The notes: generated by a model not told the origin, from the sequence alone. A DNA stretch of 64,000 bases from Polyangiaceae bacterium (GCA_019637265.1 JAHBVY010000002.1:434001-498000), one strand, 5' to 3'. Positions 9,352 to 18,086 are shown, numbered from the stretch's first letter. Translations and numbers: made by a program.

Positions 9352-9897
9352 CTACAGAGCCCGCTCGAGGCGCCGCAGCACCTCCGCCAGGCGCTTGGCC
9401 CGCGCGGCCAAGCGCCGCGCCTCCGCCTCGGACAGCTCCCCCGCGCGCTGGAGATCCGCCGTGAGGTCGAGGCGCCCGTCGTCGAACGGCGCGAGCGCGC
9501 GCAGCGCGAGCTGAAACCCGGCGATGGTGCTCACCCCCTTACGCCCGCGGACCAGGCGCTCGAGCTGCTTGGCGCTGAGGTCCTCCTTCACGACCCGCCG
9601 CGCGAGCGCCCGCTGCTCCGCCGGGGGCAGGTGATCGATCTGCCGCAGGTGCGCGAAGCTCAACGGTGAGGTCTCGGGGGCGATGCCCAGCGCGCGCAGC
9701 ACGCGGTACGCCGCGCGCGCCCGCACCAAGGTCACGTGGCTCAGGGCCAGCCCCTCACGCGCGGGCAGCTTCCGGATCGATTGATCGGCGAAGCACGTCT
9801 CGATCAGCTCACCACAGCGGTAAGCGTCCACGAGCGACAAGCCACGCCCCGCGCCCTCATAGGCCGCCGCCGGCCACTTCAGCTTGGTCTTCGCCAT
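9352..9897 (-). CDS. Hypothetical protein with ParB-like helical segment (paralogue 1)
   Basis: The 181-residue, all-helical product is clearly paralogous to the next gene upstream (10005-10622). Both start MAKxxxxxLxWP, have an LxxVTLxRxxAxYRVLRxLG segment (about 50-75), then LxFAxxRQxDxLPxxxQRALxxxV and a LxxKxLExxxR segment, and end in Arg/Leu helices. The middle part resembles the three-helix DNA-binding module of ParB/KorB proteins (GHARALL...LSVRQxE). A nucleic-acid-binding role is therefore possible but unproven. I know no named family. Ending DNA is basic-rich (RRLAARAKRLAEVLRRLERAL). The two genes are 107 bases apart on the same strand. Confidence 0.6.
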   Translation of the reverse strand: MAKTKLKWPAAAYEGAGRGLSLVDAYRCGELIETCFADQSIRKLPAREGLALSHVTLVRARAAYRVLRALGIAPETSPLSFAHLRQIDHLPPAEQRALARRVVKEDLSAKQLERLVRGRKGVSTIAGFQLALRALAPFDDGRLDLTADLQRAGELSEAEARRLAARAKRLAEVLRRLERAL

Positions 9898-10004
9898 CGC
9901 CCTTCACCCGTGACGCCTTCGCGCGTCGTCAGTTCACCTGCCTCGAGCTCCGACATCACCGCCCCGCGCCTCCGGGGCCATCATATGTCGTCAGCTCATC
10001 TGAC
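9898..10004. other. Spacer between the two paralogues
   Basis: This 107-base spacer contains CGTCAGTTCACCTG and, 60 bases on, CGTCAGCTCATCTGACT. The second has imperfect dyad symmetry (GTCAG/CTGAC). It could be a regulatory site for the downstream paralogue. No gene is visible. Confidence 0.3.
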
Positions 10005-10622
10005 TCAATCCTCGGCATCGCCACCCCGCGCCCCACGTCGGCCCCCTTGGAGCACCCGGTGGACTCGCTCGAGTCGGGCAGCGACGCGCCCGGCGCGCTC
10101 CCGGAGCTCACGCCGCGTCGCTCCGTCGAGCTGCTCGGCGAGATCCCAGTCCGCCTCCAAGGCGTAGTCCCCGCGCTCGAACGGCCCGAGCCGGCGCATG
10201 GCGAGCTCGAAACCGAGCAGGCGCCTCGCGTTGTTCGACGGCCGCGGGAGCCCCGCGCGGAGCGCGCGGATCCTGAGCTCGAGGCGCTTGGCGGCGAGGC
10301 CGCGCTCGACCTCCTCCAGCAGCGCGCGTTGGTGCTTGCGCGGTAGTCCATCCAACTGACGAGCCGTCGCGAAGTTGAGGCAGGTGCTGCCCGGGTCCTC
10401 CCCCAAGTCACGCAGCACCCGGTACACCGCCAGGCAACGCCGCAAGGTGACGCGCGTCAGCGACAGCCCCTCGCTCTTCAAGATCTCCGGCATGGGCGTG
10501 GAGGGGAAGCGCTCCGCCGCCACCTTGCCGATCTCATAGGCGTCAGCCAGCTGGAGCTCACTCGGCGGCTGCCGCTTCGCGATCTCCGGCCAACGCAGTC
10601 CTGCTCTCGATGGCTTGGCCAC
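10005..10622 (-). CDS. Hypothetical protein with ParB-like helical segment (paralogue 2)
   Basis: The 205-residue product aligns along its whole length with the 181-residue product of 9352-9897. Shared features include the MAK start, the LSLTRVTLRRCLAVYRVLRDLG segment, the RQLDGLPRKHQRALLEEV segment and the closing GFELAMRRLGPFERGDYALEADWDLAEQL region. It has a longer C-terminal tail rich in Arg and Gly (RVHRVLQGGRRGARGGDAED), which suits nucleic acid binding. No catalytic motif, signal peptide or membrane helix is visible. The pair looks like a local tandem duplication that has since diverged. Function unknown. Confidence 0.6.
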   Translation of the reverse strand: MAKPSRAGLRWPEIAKRQPPSELQLADAYEIGKVAAERFPSTPMPEILKSEGLSLTRVTLRRCLAVYRVLRDLGEDPGSTCLNFATARQLDGLPRKHQRALLEEVERGLAAKRLELRIRALRAGLPRPSNNARRLLGFELAMRRLGPFERGDYALEADWDLAEQLDGATRRELRERAGRVAARLERVHRVLQGGRRGARGGDAED

Positions 10623-10998
10623 GATCCGTCAGCCTAGTGGCCTCCGCACCGGATCTCAATTTGTGACGGGCGGCGGCTCTTAACCCTCGATTATCATATG
10701 GGTTTTCCGTTTTCGCGCCGGCGCCGGGATGGGCGACGCGGCGCGGCGCCGAGCGCTCGAAGGGCCGAGGCTCACACGGCCTCCGCGACGCCTGTGGCAC
10801 CGCCGGCTGCCGCCCCAGCTCTACCAACCCCCAAAAATCCCAGCACCTCTTCAGCACCAAGAGCACCGACCCATTCGCGCTCCGGTGCGAGGGCCACGAG
10901 CGCCCGCGCTTCACCCTGAGCGGCGACCGTCGATCGCGCCGCCGCCCACGCCGAGGATCCCTCGTTCGCGCTCAGGTCAGCGCTACTGACGTGCTCTG
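10623..10998. other. Intergenic region, 376 bases
   Basis: No convincing gene. Open frames here lack recognisable domains and are rich in Ala/Arg/Pro. It holds dispersed repeat copy C at 10821-10840. An AT-rich patch near 10684-10705 (GATTATCATATGGG) lies upstream of the minus-strand gene ending at 10005 and could be its promoter. Confidence 0.4.
10821..10840 (-). repeat. G-rich dispersed repeat, copy C
   Basis: Plus-strand sequence CTACCAACCCCCAAAAATCC. It shares CTACCAACCCCCAAA with copy F at 21546, which has the same orientation. Confidence 0.65.
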
Positions 10999-12576
10999 CT
11001 AGTGACGTGAGCCGCGCCGCGCCCGACGGAGCGCCCACGCCACCCCGAGCAGCGAGAGCCAACCGAGCGGCGAAGCGCCTCCCCGCGCTGCCCCCACCGA
11101 GCAACCCGAATCGTCACCCGAGCTGCCGTTCGACTTCGGCGCAGCGCCCGCGGCGCCCGCGATGCCGCCGACCCCTGCCGCGCCGCCCGTGCCCGCTGCG
11201 CCACCCTGGCCCGCGGCACCGGATGAGCCCGCCACGCCTGCTGCACCGGCCGCGCCCGCCGCGCCCCCCGTGGACGGCGCTCCACCCGTGCCACCCACGC
11301 CTGGCGGCTCCTCGCAGACGGCGCACACATCGGCGCACGAGGTAGCGCACGTGCAACCGAGCAAGGTGCGGTACGCCGCCTCACCGCTCGGCGCGTCCGC
11401 GACGCAGGCCTCACGGCAGGCGTCGTCATCAGGCAGGCAAGCTGACGCACAGCGCGCGATGTCGAGGCAAGCGCCGCTGCGCGCGCAGTCCTGCATCCGA
11501 AGCCGACACTGGTGCACCTGACACCCGAAGCAGCTGCCGTCGTCAGGCACTGGATCGCACAGCGGCGTCTCCACCCGCTCGCCGTAGATCTCGAAGCCGC
11601 TCTCCACGCACAGCGAGCCGGCGGGGCAGGCGGAGCCCGACGGGGTGCACATCTCGGTGCAGAGCCCGTTCGGATTGCAGACGTGCCCCAGGCACTCCCA
11701 GCCCGAGCTGCAAGCCTCCCCCGTGGCGCGCGTCTTGGTGGGCACCGCTGGCGTTCCCTCATTCACGAGCGGGTGACCCGCGGCGGCGAAGGCCTGATGG
11801 ATCAGCGCGGTGTGCCCCGCTAGCGCCGTGCTGATGAGCGGACCCACGTCGCAGTCACCCACGCGCGAGGAGATGCCGAGCACCGCGCCCGAGGTGGCGT
11901 GGAAGGCGGGCCCGCCGGAGTCACCCGAGCACCCCGACACGCTGAGCTGCAGCTCCGAGCTGCCGAGCAGCAGGTTCCAGTCTTTGCCCGCGGCGAGCAC
12001 CTCCACCTGCTCCCGGCGCCGCCTCACGCCGGAGCCGCCGCCACCATCCGAGGTGATCCCGTAGCCCACCACCGTCGCGCGCTCACCCGGGACGGGGAGG
12101 TGACTGAGCCGGAGCGGCGCGGGGGTGATCCCGGTGATGTCGCGATCCAGGAGCAGCAGCGCGATGTCGCGATCGCAAAGGTTACGCCCGCTGGGGTGGA
12201 AGATCTGCGCGCCGCGCGCCGCGGCGGGGCCGCTCGGGTTCACGCCGGTGCGGACGCGAATCTCGCTCGGGTCGTCGTCCGGGCCCACGTGGTCCCCGTT
12301 CAGGGAGTTGCCGTCCGCGTCGCAGCCGATGCCTTGCACCGCCATCGGCGCGACGCAGTGCCACGCGGTGAGCACGAGGTTCGGCGCCACCAGGGTCCCG
12401 CTGCAAATCGACCCGCCGCCCGAGAGCATCACCACGTGCGGGTGCGCGCCGGCGCCGTCGTCCAACACGCCGCCGACGATGGGGCTCTGCAAGGTGCCCG
12501 GCTCCCGTGGGAGCTCGCGCTCGGAGGAGCAGGCCAGGAGCAACGCGGGGACGAGCAGGGCGAGTGAGGGGCGCAT
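10999..12576 (-). CDS. Trypsin-like serine protease with lipobox and MYXO-CTERM-like tail
   Basis: The 525-residue secreted S1 protease has an N-terminal lipoprotein-type signal (cysteine 16 in LLLACSS), an IVGG at 33-36 that would form the mature N-terminus after zymogen cleavage, and the full triad: His73 (LTAWHC), Asp137 (RDIALL) and Ser220 (GDSGGP). After about residue 290 there is a Cys-rich region, then a Gly/Ala/Thr repeat linker (about 430-485). The tail is a Cys (GCSVG), a membrane helix and an Arg-rich end, matching the MYXO-CTERM sorting signal. Having both a lipobox and a C-terminal sorting signal is odd; IVGG cleavage would free the catalytic part from the lipid anchor. Confidence 0.9.
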   Translation of the reverse strand: MRPSLALLVPALLLACSSERELPREPGTLQSPIVGGVLDDGAGAHPHVVMLSGGGSICSGTLVAPNLVLTAWHCVAPMAVQGIGCDADGNSLNGDHVGPDDDPSEIRVRTGVNPSGPAAARGAQIFHPSGRNLCDRDIALLLLDRDITGITPAPLRLSHLPVPGERATVVGYGITSDGGGGSGVRRRREQVEVLAAGKDWNLLLGSSELQLSVSGCSGDSGGPAFHATSGAVLGISSRVGDCDVGPLISTALAGHTALIHQAFAAAGHPLVNEGTPAVPTKTRATGEACSSGWECLGHVCNPNGLCTEMCTPSGSACPAGSLCVESGFEIYGERVETPLCDPVPDDGSCFGCQVHQCRLRMQDCARSGACLDIARCASACLPDDDACREACVADAPSGEAAYRTLLGCTCATSCADVCAVCEEPPGVGGTGGAPSTGGAAGAAGAAGVAGSSGAAGQGGAAGTGGAAGVGGIAGAAGAAPKSNGSSGDDSGCSVGAARGGASPLGWLSLLGVAWALRRARRGSRH

Positions 12577-12853
12577 GGAGCTCCGAAGCTAAAAGTAAGC
12601 TGAACGAACCAAGGTGCGACGTGCACGACGGTCGCGCCCACAGGGTGCCACCTCCATCGCCTGTGAGCGACCGTTCAGTGCACTGCGCATCTGCTTAGTG
12701 CTCGCTCGGCTGCGCGCGGCGTCTTGCTGCTGCGCGTGGTGAGGCGCTCACGTCGCACGCAAGTGAGCGCGAGCGCGCTCGAACAGGGCACCCATGAGCG
12801 GAAGCAGCCAAGAATGCCGACCCTCCTCAGTCCTCGGTGTACGCTTTCGGCGC
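12577..12853. other. Divergent intergenic region, protease and GltJ-like gene
   Basis: This gap separates divergent genes and should contain both promoters. AT-rich short stretches such as GCTAAAAGTAAGC lie next to the protease start. I see no gene and no strong palindrome. Confidence 0.35.
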
Positions 12854-14899
12854 ATGCCTTCTGCTGTCACCTGTGGGGACTGTGGCGCCCAGTTCGAGCT
12901 CACCCAGACGTTCTGGGAAGAGCGCGTCGCGCGCCGCGTGGTGGCCGTGCGCTGCAAGCGCTGCGGAGCGAAGATCCGCGTCGACGGGCGGAACCCGGAG
13001 GACGCGCCCGAGCACTCCAAGCCGCCTTCCCCCAGCGTGCGCGAGCGCCTCACCAGCGTGGTGGAGGTGGAGCAAGACGATCCCGAGGGGGTGCTCCCCA
13101 CGGCGACCTACGTCCCTCCCCCCGACGCGCCGGACGAGCCCACGCTGTGGCTGGTCTCCTACAGCGATGACGACGATCGTGAGCTGACCCAGGCGCAGAT
13201 CGCGGCGGCGCTGGCGAAGGGTGAGATCACGCTGGACACCATCGCCTGGCGCGATGGCATGGACGGCTGGGTGCCGCTCCGCGACATCCCCGCTTTGAGC
13301 GCGCTCTCTCAGCCGGTGGGCGCCGCAGCGGGGGCGGCGCTGTCCGGCCTCGCGCTCACACCGACACCTACACTGACCACCGCGCGGCCCGTCGTCACCG
13401 CGCCGAAGGCAGCGCCCCAGGCCAAGCCCCCACGTGAAGCCACCCCGGGAGCCTCCGAGGTGAAGCCCAGCTCTCAGGCGATCACGGATACCGACGATGA
13501 GCCGCCGGTATCGCTCGCCCCCGAGTCGCTCGATCCCGAGTCGCTGGACCCTGTGTCCTTGGCCGCGAACGAGCCGCCCGCCGCGCGGCCTTCACCGCCC
13601 ACCCCGCCGCCGCGGCGTATCCCCGCGGCAACGGGCGCCAAGCCCCAGCCACCCATCCCCGGACGCCCGGCGCCGCCAGGCCGGCGCCTCCCCAAGCCGC
13701 CGCCCGCGCCACCGCGCACCAAGGCCGACTTCTTGGTGGCCTCGGACCCGAACGCGAGCGACGAGCCGCCGCGCACCGCGGCGCCCACCCAACAGGTCAA
13801 CAAACCTGATGATGCGCCGATCGACTCGGTCCCCAACCTGAGTAAGCTCACGGCCAGCGAAGAGCCCTTGCCGGAGCCCTCCTCTGGCACCGCGGCGCTG
13901 CTCGATCTCCACGTCGACGTGAGCGAGCTGGGCCTCGACACGGATACGGTGGCAGGCCCCCCTTCCATCGATCTCTCGAACCTCGAACCGGACCTCGAGG
14001 CTGAGCCAAAGCTCACGAGCCGCGTCAAACCCCAAGCCCCCAAGCGAGACAAACCGCGGAGCTTGGAGCGCGCGGAGACGACGACGCGCGATCCGAACGA
14101 CGCCGCGGAGGGTGATGCCACCGCGAGCGTGGCGCCGCTCTCCACGGCGGCCAAGGCGGACGCCGCCAGCGAGGAGCCGCGACGCTCGAAGCTCGGCTTC
14201 ATGATCGGCCTCGCCGCCGCGGCGGCGTTCACGATCTACTGGTTCGGGGTGCGACCCAGTGAGGAGCCCATGCCCGCGGCGCAGGGCGAATCGATCACCG
14301 TCAAGACGCCAGCCAACGCGGGAGCACAGGAGCCCGTCAGCCAAGCTGATCAGCCTGAGGCGCCCGCCGAGCCCACGGCGACCAACGACCACGCGGAGCC
14401 CAGCGCGCCGAGTCAGCCTCCCGAACCAACCAAGGCCCCGATTCGAGCCGCCGAGCCGACCCGCGAGCCCACCCAAGCCGCCGAGCCCACCAAGACAGCG
14501 GAGCCGACTAAAACGGCCGAGCCCGTGGAGCCGAGCAAGACCGCCGAACCCACCAAGACAGCGGAGCCGACTAAAACGGCCGAGCCCACCAAGGAGCCCG
14601 TCAAGGCCCCGGAGCCGGGCGACCCTGGCGCCGAGTTCAACGTCGCCGCCGCGCGCGACGCGCTGAACGGCGCCGCTGCCCAGGCCTCGTCGTGCCGTAA
14701 GGATGGCGATCCATCTGGCGTCGCGCACGTCACCATCACCTTCGCGCCCAGCGGCCGCGCCACCAGCGCCAACATCAGCGGCCCGCCGTTCGCGGGCACC
14801 GCCACCGGCGGCTGCATCGCGTCCACCATGCGCCGCGCGCAGGTCCCACCGTTCGGCGGGGGTCACCGCACCGTCACCAAGACCGTCGTGATCCAGTAG
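12854..14899 (+). CDS. gltJ: GltJ/AgmX-like protein: zinc ribbon, GYF domain, TM helix, TonB-like C-terminus
   Basis: The start is ATG 12854 (MPSAVTC), placing a MJ0042-type zinc ribbon at the very N-terminus (Cys7, Cys10, Cys34, Cys37). A GYF_2 domain follows (about 95-150, WRDGMDGWVPLRDIPAL). Then comes a long Pro/Glu/Ala linker, one membrane helix (about 446-467), EPTKTA repeats (about 530-590) and a TonB/AgmX-type C-terminal domain (about 595-681) with two Cys. Myxococcus GltJ has the same order and links cytoplasmic MglA/AglZ signalling to the periplasmic gliding machinery. An AglZ/FrzS-like protein is encoded at 39285. The domain order is seen; orthology is inferred, because other myxobacterial proteins share it. 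Confidence 0.75.
   Translation: MPSAVTCGDCGAQFELTQTFWEERVARRVVAVRCKRCGAKIRVDGRNPEDAPEHSKPPSPSVRERLTSVVEVEQDDPEGVLPTATYVPPPDAPDEPTLWLVSYSDDDDRELTQAQIAAALAKGEITLDTIAWRDGMDGWVPLRDIPALSALSQPVGAAAGAALSGLALTPTPTLTTARPVVTAPKAAPQAKPPREATPGASEVKPSSQAITDTDDEPPVSLAPESLDPESLDPVSLAANEPPAARPSPPTPPPRRIPAATGAKPQPPIPGRPAPPGRRLPKPPPAPPRTKADFLVASDPNASDEPPRTAAPTQQVNKPDDAPIDSVPNLSKLTASEEPLPEPSSGTAALLDLHVDVSELGLDTDTVAGPPSIDLSNLEPDLEAEPKLTSRVKPQAPKRDKPRSLERAETTTRDPNDAAEGDATASVAPLSTAAKADAASEEPRRSKLGFMIGLAAAAAFTIYWFGVRPSEEPMPAAQGESITVKTPANAGAQEPVSQADQPEAPAEPTATNDHAEPSAPSQPPEPTKAPIRAAEPTREPTQAAEPTKTAEPTKTAEPVEPSKTAEPTKTAEPTKTAEPTKEPVKAPEPGDPGAEFNVAAARDALNGAAAQASSCRKDGDPSGVAHVTITFAPSGRATSANISGPPFAGTATGGCIASTMRRAQVPPFGGGHRTVTKTVVIQ
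14488..14590 (+). repeat. Short tandem repeats in the GltJ-like gene
   Basis: A segment encoding EPTKTAEPTKTAEP occurs twice 63 bp apart (CACCAAGACA starts at 14488 and at 14551) with near-identical codons. It forms part of the periplasmic Pro/Thr/Lys linker and probably varies in length between strains. Confidence 0.65.
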
Positions 14900-14991
14900 C
14901 CGCGCGTCAGCGGGAGCAACCACCCAAAGCGCCTGACGGAGCGTCCAAGGACGCGCCACGGCTCAGCCGTAGGCTCACGTTGCGCGAGGGC

Positions 14992-15012
14992 GTGGGGGTT
15001 AGACGGCACCGC
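14992..15012 (+). repeat. G-rich dispersed repeat, copy D (partial)
   Basis: GTGGGGGTTAGACGGCACCG is a partial match to copies H and K, which read GGGGGTTGGACGGCACCG. It lies between the GltJ-like gene and pgi. Confidence 0.55.
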
Positions 15013-15041
15013 AGCGTGAGGCGATGTCTGGCAGCGCGGCG

Positions 15042-15076
15042 TGCGCTGAGCGCACACGCTTGCGCTGAGCGCACAC
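15042..15076. promoter_or_regulatory. Twin palindromic sites upstream of pgi
   Basis: TGCGCTGAGCGCACAC occurs at 15042-15057 and identically at 15061-15076. Each contains the palindrome TGCGCTgAGCGCA. The 19-bp spacing places the two sites about two helical turns apart, on the same face of DNA. They lie 80-115 bases before the pgi start. This looks like an operator for a dimeric regulator binding side by side; the regulator is unknown. Confidence 0.55.
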
Positions 15077-15155
15077 CCAACGCGCGCCGCGCTCACCGCG
15101 AAGTGCCCTCGCCGGCGCTTGACGGCCGCGGCACCTGACGTCCACCCTGGAGCGC

Positions 15156-16820
15156 ATGACGCTCGAGAGTGAAACGCCCATCGCTAGTCAGAGGTTCTAC
15201 CTCGGAGACGCGGAGGGCGCGGTGGTGGGCGCACTTCAGACCTTGGCGGCGGAGCGCGCCAGCGCGCGGCTGTGGGCAGGCGACGCCACGCTGTTCAGCG
15301 ACGATCCGGCGCACGCCGCCTCGGTGGCGACGCGCCTCGGCTGGCTGCGCTCACCCGCCGCCATGCAGCGGGAGCAGGAGCAGCTCATAGCGTTCGCGCG
15401 TGAGGCTCACGCGCGCGGGCTCCGGCGCGCCCTGGTGCTCGGCATGGGCGGCTCCGCGCTGTGCCCGGAGGTGCTGGCCAAGGTCTACGGTAGCTCGTCA
15501 GAATCACTGACGCTGCGGGTGCTCGACACGACGGACCCCACCTATGTGCTCGAAGCCGCTCGCTTCGCCGAGCCACGGGAGACGCTGTTCATCGTCGCCA
15601 GCAAGAGCGGCAGCACCATCGAGGTGAGCGCGCTGGAGGCCACCTTCTTCGAGCGCGCACAGGCGGCGCTCGGCGCGGGCGCGGCGCAGCACTTCATCGC
15701 GATCACGGATCCTGGCTCACCCCTCACGGAGCTGGCTAACGCGCGCGGCTATGCGCGCGTGTTCGAGAACGATCCAAACATCGGCGGCCGCTACTCCGCG
15801 CTCAGCCACTTCGGGCTGGTGCCGGCCGCACTGGCGGGGGTCGATCTGAAGGCGCTGCTCCAGAGCGCCGAGGCCATGGTGGCCCACTGTTCGCCGGAGG
15901 TGCCGGACGCTGAGAACCCGGGGCTCCAGCTCGGCGCGTTCATCGGTGGCCTCGCGCGCGCAGGGCGCGACAAGCTCAGCTTGATCGCCTCGCCCGAGGT
16001 GGCGCCGCTCGGCGCGTGGATCGAGCAGCTGGTCGCGGAGAGCACCGGGAAGCAGGGCGTCGGGGTGGTGCCCGTCGATCAGGAGCCGCTCGCCGACGCG
16101 GCGAGCTATGGCGCCGACCGCGCCTTCGTCTACCTCCGCTACGGCGCTCAGGACGTCACAGCGCTCGACGCGCGGGTGGAGCAGCTCCTCGCCGCAGGGC
16201 ACCCCGTGGCGCGCATCGATCTCACGGCGAAGCACGAGCTGGGCGGCGAATTTTTCCGCTGGGAAATTGCGACGAGCCTCGCGAGCGCGCTGCTCCGCGT
16301 GAACCCCTTCGACGAGCCCAACGTCACCGAGGCCAAGCGCGAGACGGCGCGCTTCATCCAGGAGCTAATCGAGCAGGGCGCGCTCCCGGAGCGCCCCGGC
16401 CTCGCGCCCACCGCCCCGGAAGTCGGCGCCTTCCTCCGCGACGTCAGTCCACCAAACTACTTAGCCATCTGCGCCTACCTCACCCCCAGCCAGGCCCTGG
16501 ACGCGCGCCTCGCCACACTCCGCGCCTTCGTACAAGGCCACACGAGGAGCGCGACCACCACCGGCTACGGCCCGCGCTTCCTCCACTCCACCGGCCAGCT
16601 CCACAAAGGCGGCCCCCCCAGCGGGCGCTTCTTGGTGCTCACCATGGACGATCCCCACGTGGCAATCCCCGGCCTACCCTACAGCTTCGGTCAGCTGAAG
16701 CGCGCCCAAGCCCTCGGAGACCTCGCGGTGCTCGAACGCCGCGGCCGCACCGCCTGCCACGTGCACCTAGGGAGTGACCCCGTGGCAGGCCTGGAGGCGC
16801 TGCTAAGCGCTTTGCGCTGA
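15156..16820 (+). CDS. pgi: Glucose-6-phosphate isomerase
   Basis: The enzyme interconverts glucose 6-phosphate and fructose 6-phosphate in glycolysis and gluconeogenesis. The 554-residue product carries the PGI family landmarks: GMGGSALCPEV (sugar-phosphate loop), VASKSGSTIEV, the ENDPNIGGRYSALSHFGLVPA signature and a late GQLKRAQ segment. It is of the divergent type that in some bacteria is fused to transaldolase; here it stands alone. No upstream gene is close enough to be cotranscribed. Twin palindromes precede it. Confidence 0.92.
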   Translation: MTLESETPIASQRFYLGDAEGAVVGALQTLAAERASARLWAGDATLFSDDPAHAASVATRLGWLRSPAAMQREQEQLIAFAREAHARGLRRALVLGMGGSALCPEVLAKVYGSSSESLTLRVLDTTDPTYVLEAARFAEPRETLFIVASKSGSTIEVSALEATFFERAQAALGAGAAQHFIAITDPGSPLTELANARGYARVFENDPNIGGRYSALSHFGLVPAALAGVDLKALLQSAEAMVAHCSPEVPDAENPGLQLGAFIGGLARAGRDKLSLIASPEVAPLGAWIEQLVAESTGKQGVGVVPVDQEPLADAASYGADRAFVYLRYGAQDVTALDARVEQLLAAGHPVARIDLTAKHELGGEFFRWEIATSLASALLRVNPFDEPNVTEAKRETARFIQELIEQGALPERPGLAPTAPEVGAFLRDVSPPNYLAICAYLTPSQALDARLATLRAFVQGHTRSATTTGYGPRFLHSTGQLHKGGPPSGRFLVLTMDDPHVAIPGLPYSFGQLKRAQALGDLAVLERRGRTACHVHLGSDPVAGLEALLSALR

Positions 16821-16918
16821 GTAGCCAACCGGACTGCTCACTGACACTGCCGAGTCTATCATGTAGACGTCGGCCCGAGGCGCTACCCACGCTTCGAGCC
16901 GGCAAACAGAGAGACTGT

Positions 16919-17377
16919 TCAGAAGCCGCTATTCGCGCCGGAAGGTCGCCAATCCGGTCCGGGGGTGGTGTTGACCATCCACGGCACCCCGAAGCGGTCG
17001 ATCACGTTGCCATAGCCAGGCGACCAGAACGTCTCCGCGAACGGCATCACCGCCTGCCCACCTTCTGCCAAGGCGTCGTACCAAGCCTTGGCTTGCTCAA
17101 GGCTCTCCGTGTGCAGGGTGACATCGAACCCGTTCTTCGGCTTATCGATGTTCGGGGCCCACATCACGTCCATATCAGCCCCCATGATGGCTTGGTCGCC
17201 CACCTCGAGCCAACAGTGCATCAGCCAGTCTTGGTACTTCTCATCGGTGATGGGCATACCCGGGGGCGCCGCGCTGTAGGGCATCGCCGTGGTGATCTTA
17301 CCCCCCAACACCTTGGCGTAGAACTCGAACGCCTCGCGGCACTGGCCACGGAAACTCAAGCTGGTCACGATCTTCAT
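16919..17377 (-). CDS. PhnB-like VOC family protein
   Basis: The 152-residue protein has the PhnB/glyoxalase-like fold: a YLSF-type start (IVTSLSFRGQCREAFEFYAKVLGG), a middle GDQAIMGAD, and a WSPGYGNVIDRFGVPWMVN ending. The start is decided by the ribosome site: AGGAG directly abuts the ATG at 17383 but sits 6 bases before the ATG at 17377, so 17377 is preferred. PhnB itself has no proven enzymatic role; relatives bind metal and small ligands. The SRPBCC gene just upstream on the same strand is a common partner. Confidence 0.85.
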   Translation of the reverse strand: MKIVTSLSFRGQCREAFEFYAKVLGGKITTAMPYSAAPPGMPITDEKYQDWLMHCWLEVGDQAIMGADMDVMWAPNIDKPKNGFDVTLHTESLEQAKAWYDALAEGGQAVMPFAETFWSPGYGNVIDRFGVPWMVNTTPGPDWRPSGANSGF

Positions 17378-17425
17378 CGTCATCTCCTATTCACTCGTTG
17401 ATTGATAGGCTGTCAGCCAAACTCC

Positions 17426-17926
17426 TCACAGCGTGCCGAGCAGCTCAGCCAGCTGGTCCGCGGCGAGCCCCCAGCCCTCGTGAAAGCCCATCGCCTCATG
17501 CTGCTTCAAGGCCTCTTCGCTCCAATGGCTGGCGATAGCGACGTACTCCGTCTTTCCATCGTCGGTTGGCCTCATCTCTACCGAGCTGACCATGAACGGT
17601 TGACCCGCCGGCTTCCAATCCGGCGTGAAGGCGTCCGTCGTCACCAGTCGCCTCCCCGGCACCACCTCCAGCACCACGCCAGAGCTCGGCATCTTCTCGC
17701 CGTCTGGCCCGTGCATCATGAAGTTGAAGCGCCCACCGACACGCAGCTCGACGACCGCGTCCGTGATGTACCAAGGCTTCGGGCAGAACCACTTCGAGAG
17801 CAGCTCAGGGTCGGTGTACGCCCGCCACACCAGCTCCGGGGGCGCGTCGAGCACCCGACGGAGCGTGAGCTCATAGGGGTGCGCCACGCCATCTGTCTCA
17901 CACGGATTTTTATCAGCTTCACTCAT
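17426..17926 (-). CDS. SRPBCC/AHSA1-type START-like domain protein
   Basis: The 166-residue protein belongs to the AHSA1-related SRPBCC family: RVLDAPPELVWRAYTDPELLSKWFCP at the start, VGGRFNFMMHGPDG in the middle, and an [26 protein letters not shown] helix at the end that closes a hydrophobic pocket. Such proteins bind small lipophilic ligands in the cytosol. AGGAGGAG lies about 10 bases before the ATG. The PhnB-like gene follows 48 bases downstream, so they probably form a two-gene operon. Such pairs often come with a YciI protein and an ECF sigma factor; neither is here. Confidence 0.87.
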   Translation of the reverse strand: MSEADKNPCETDGVAHPYELTLRRVLDAPPELVWRAYTDPELLSKWFCPKPWYITDAVVELRVGGRFNFMMHGPDGEKMPSSGVVLEVVPGRRLVTTDAFTPDWKPAGQPFMVSSVEMRPTDDGKTEYVAIASHWSEEALKQHEAMGFHEGWGLAADQLAELLGTL

Positions 17927-18070
17927 TACCTAAGTCTCCTCCTGAACGAGCCGCCTGCCCGCCACAGCCACGAACTGATTGGTCAAAAGTCAGTCATGCT
18001 CACTCGCTGCGAGTCTTCTCAAGGTCAAATACACGGTGCGGCAAGGCCCATCAACGCCTTCGCTCGCGGT

Positions 18071-18086
18071 CTGGGGGTTTGCCTGC
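18071..18086 (+). repeat. G-rich dispersed repeat, copy E (partial)
   Basis: CTGGGGGTTTGCCTGC. The GGGGGTTTGCCTGC part recurs, on the opposite strand, in copy N at 31681. Confidence 0.55.
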
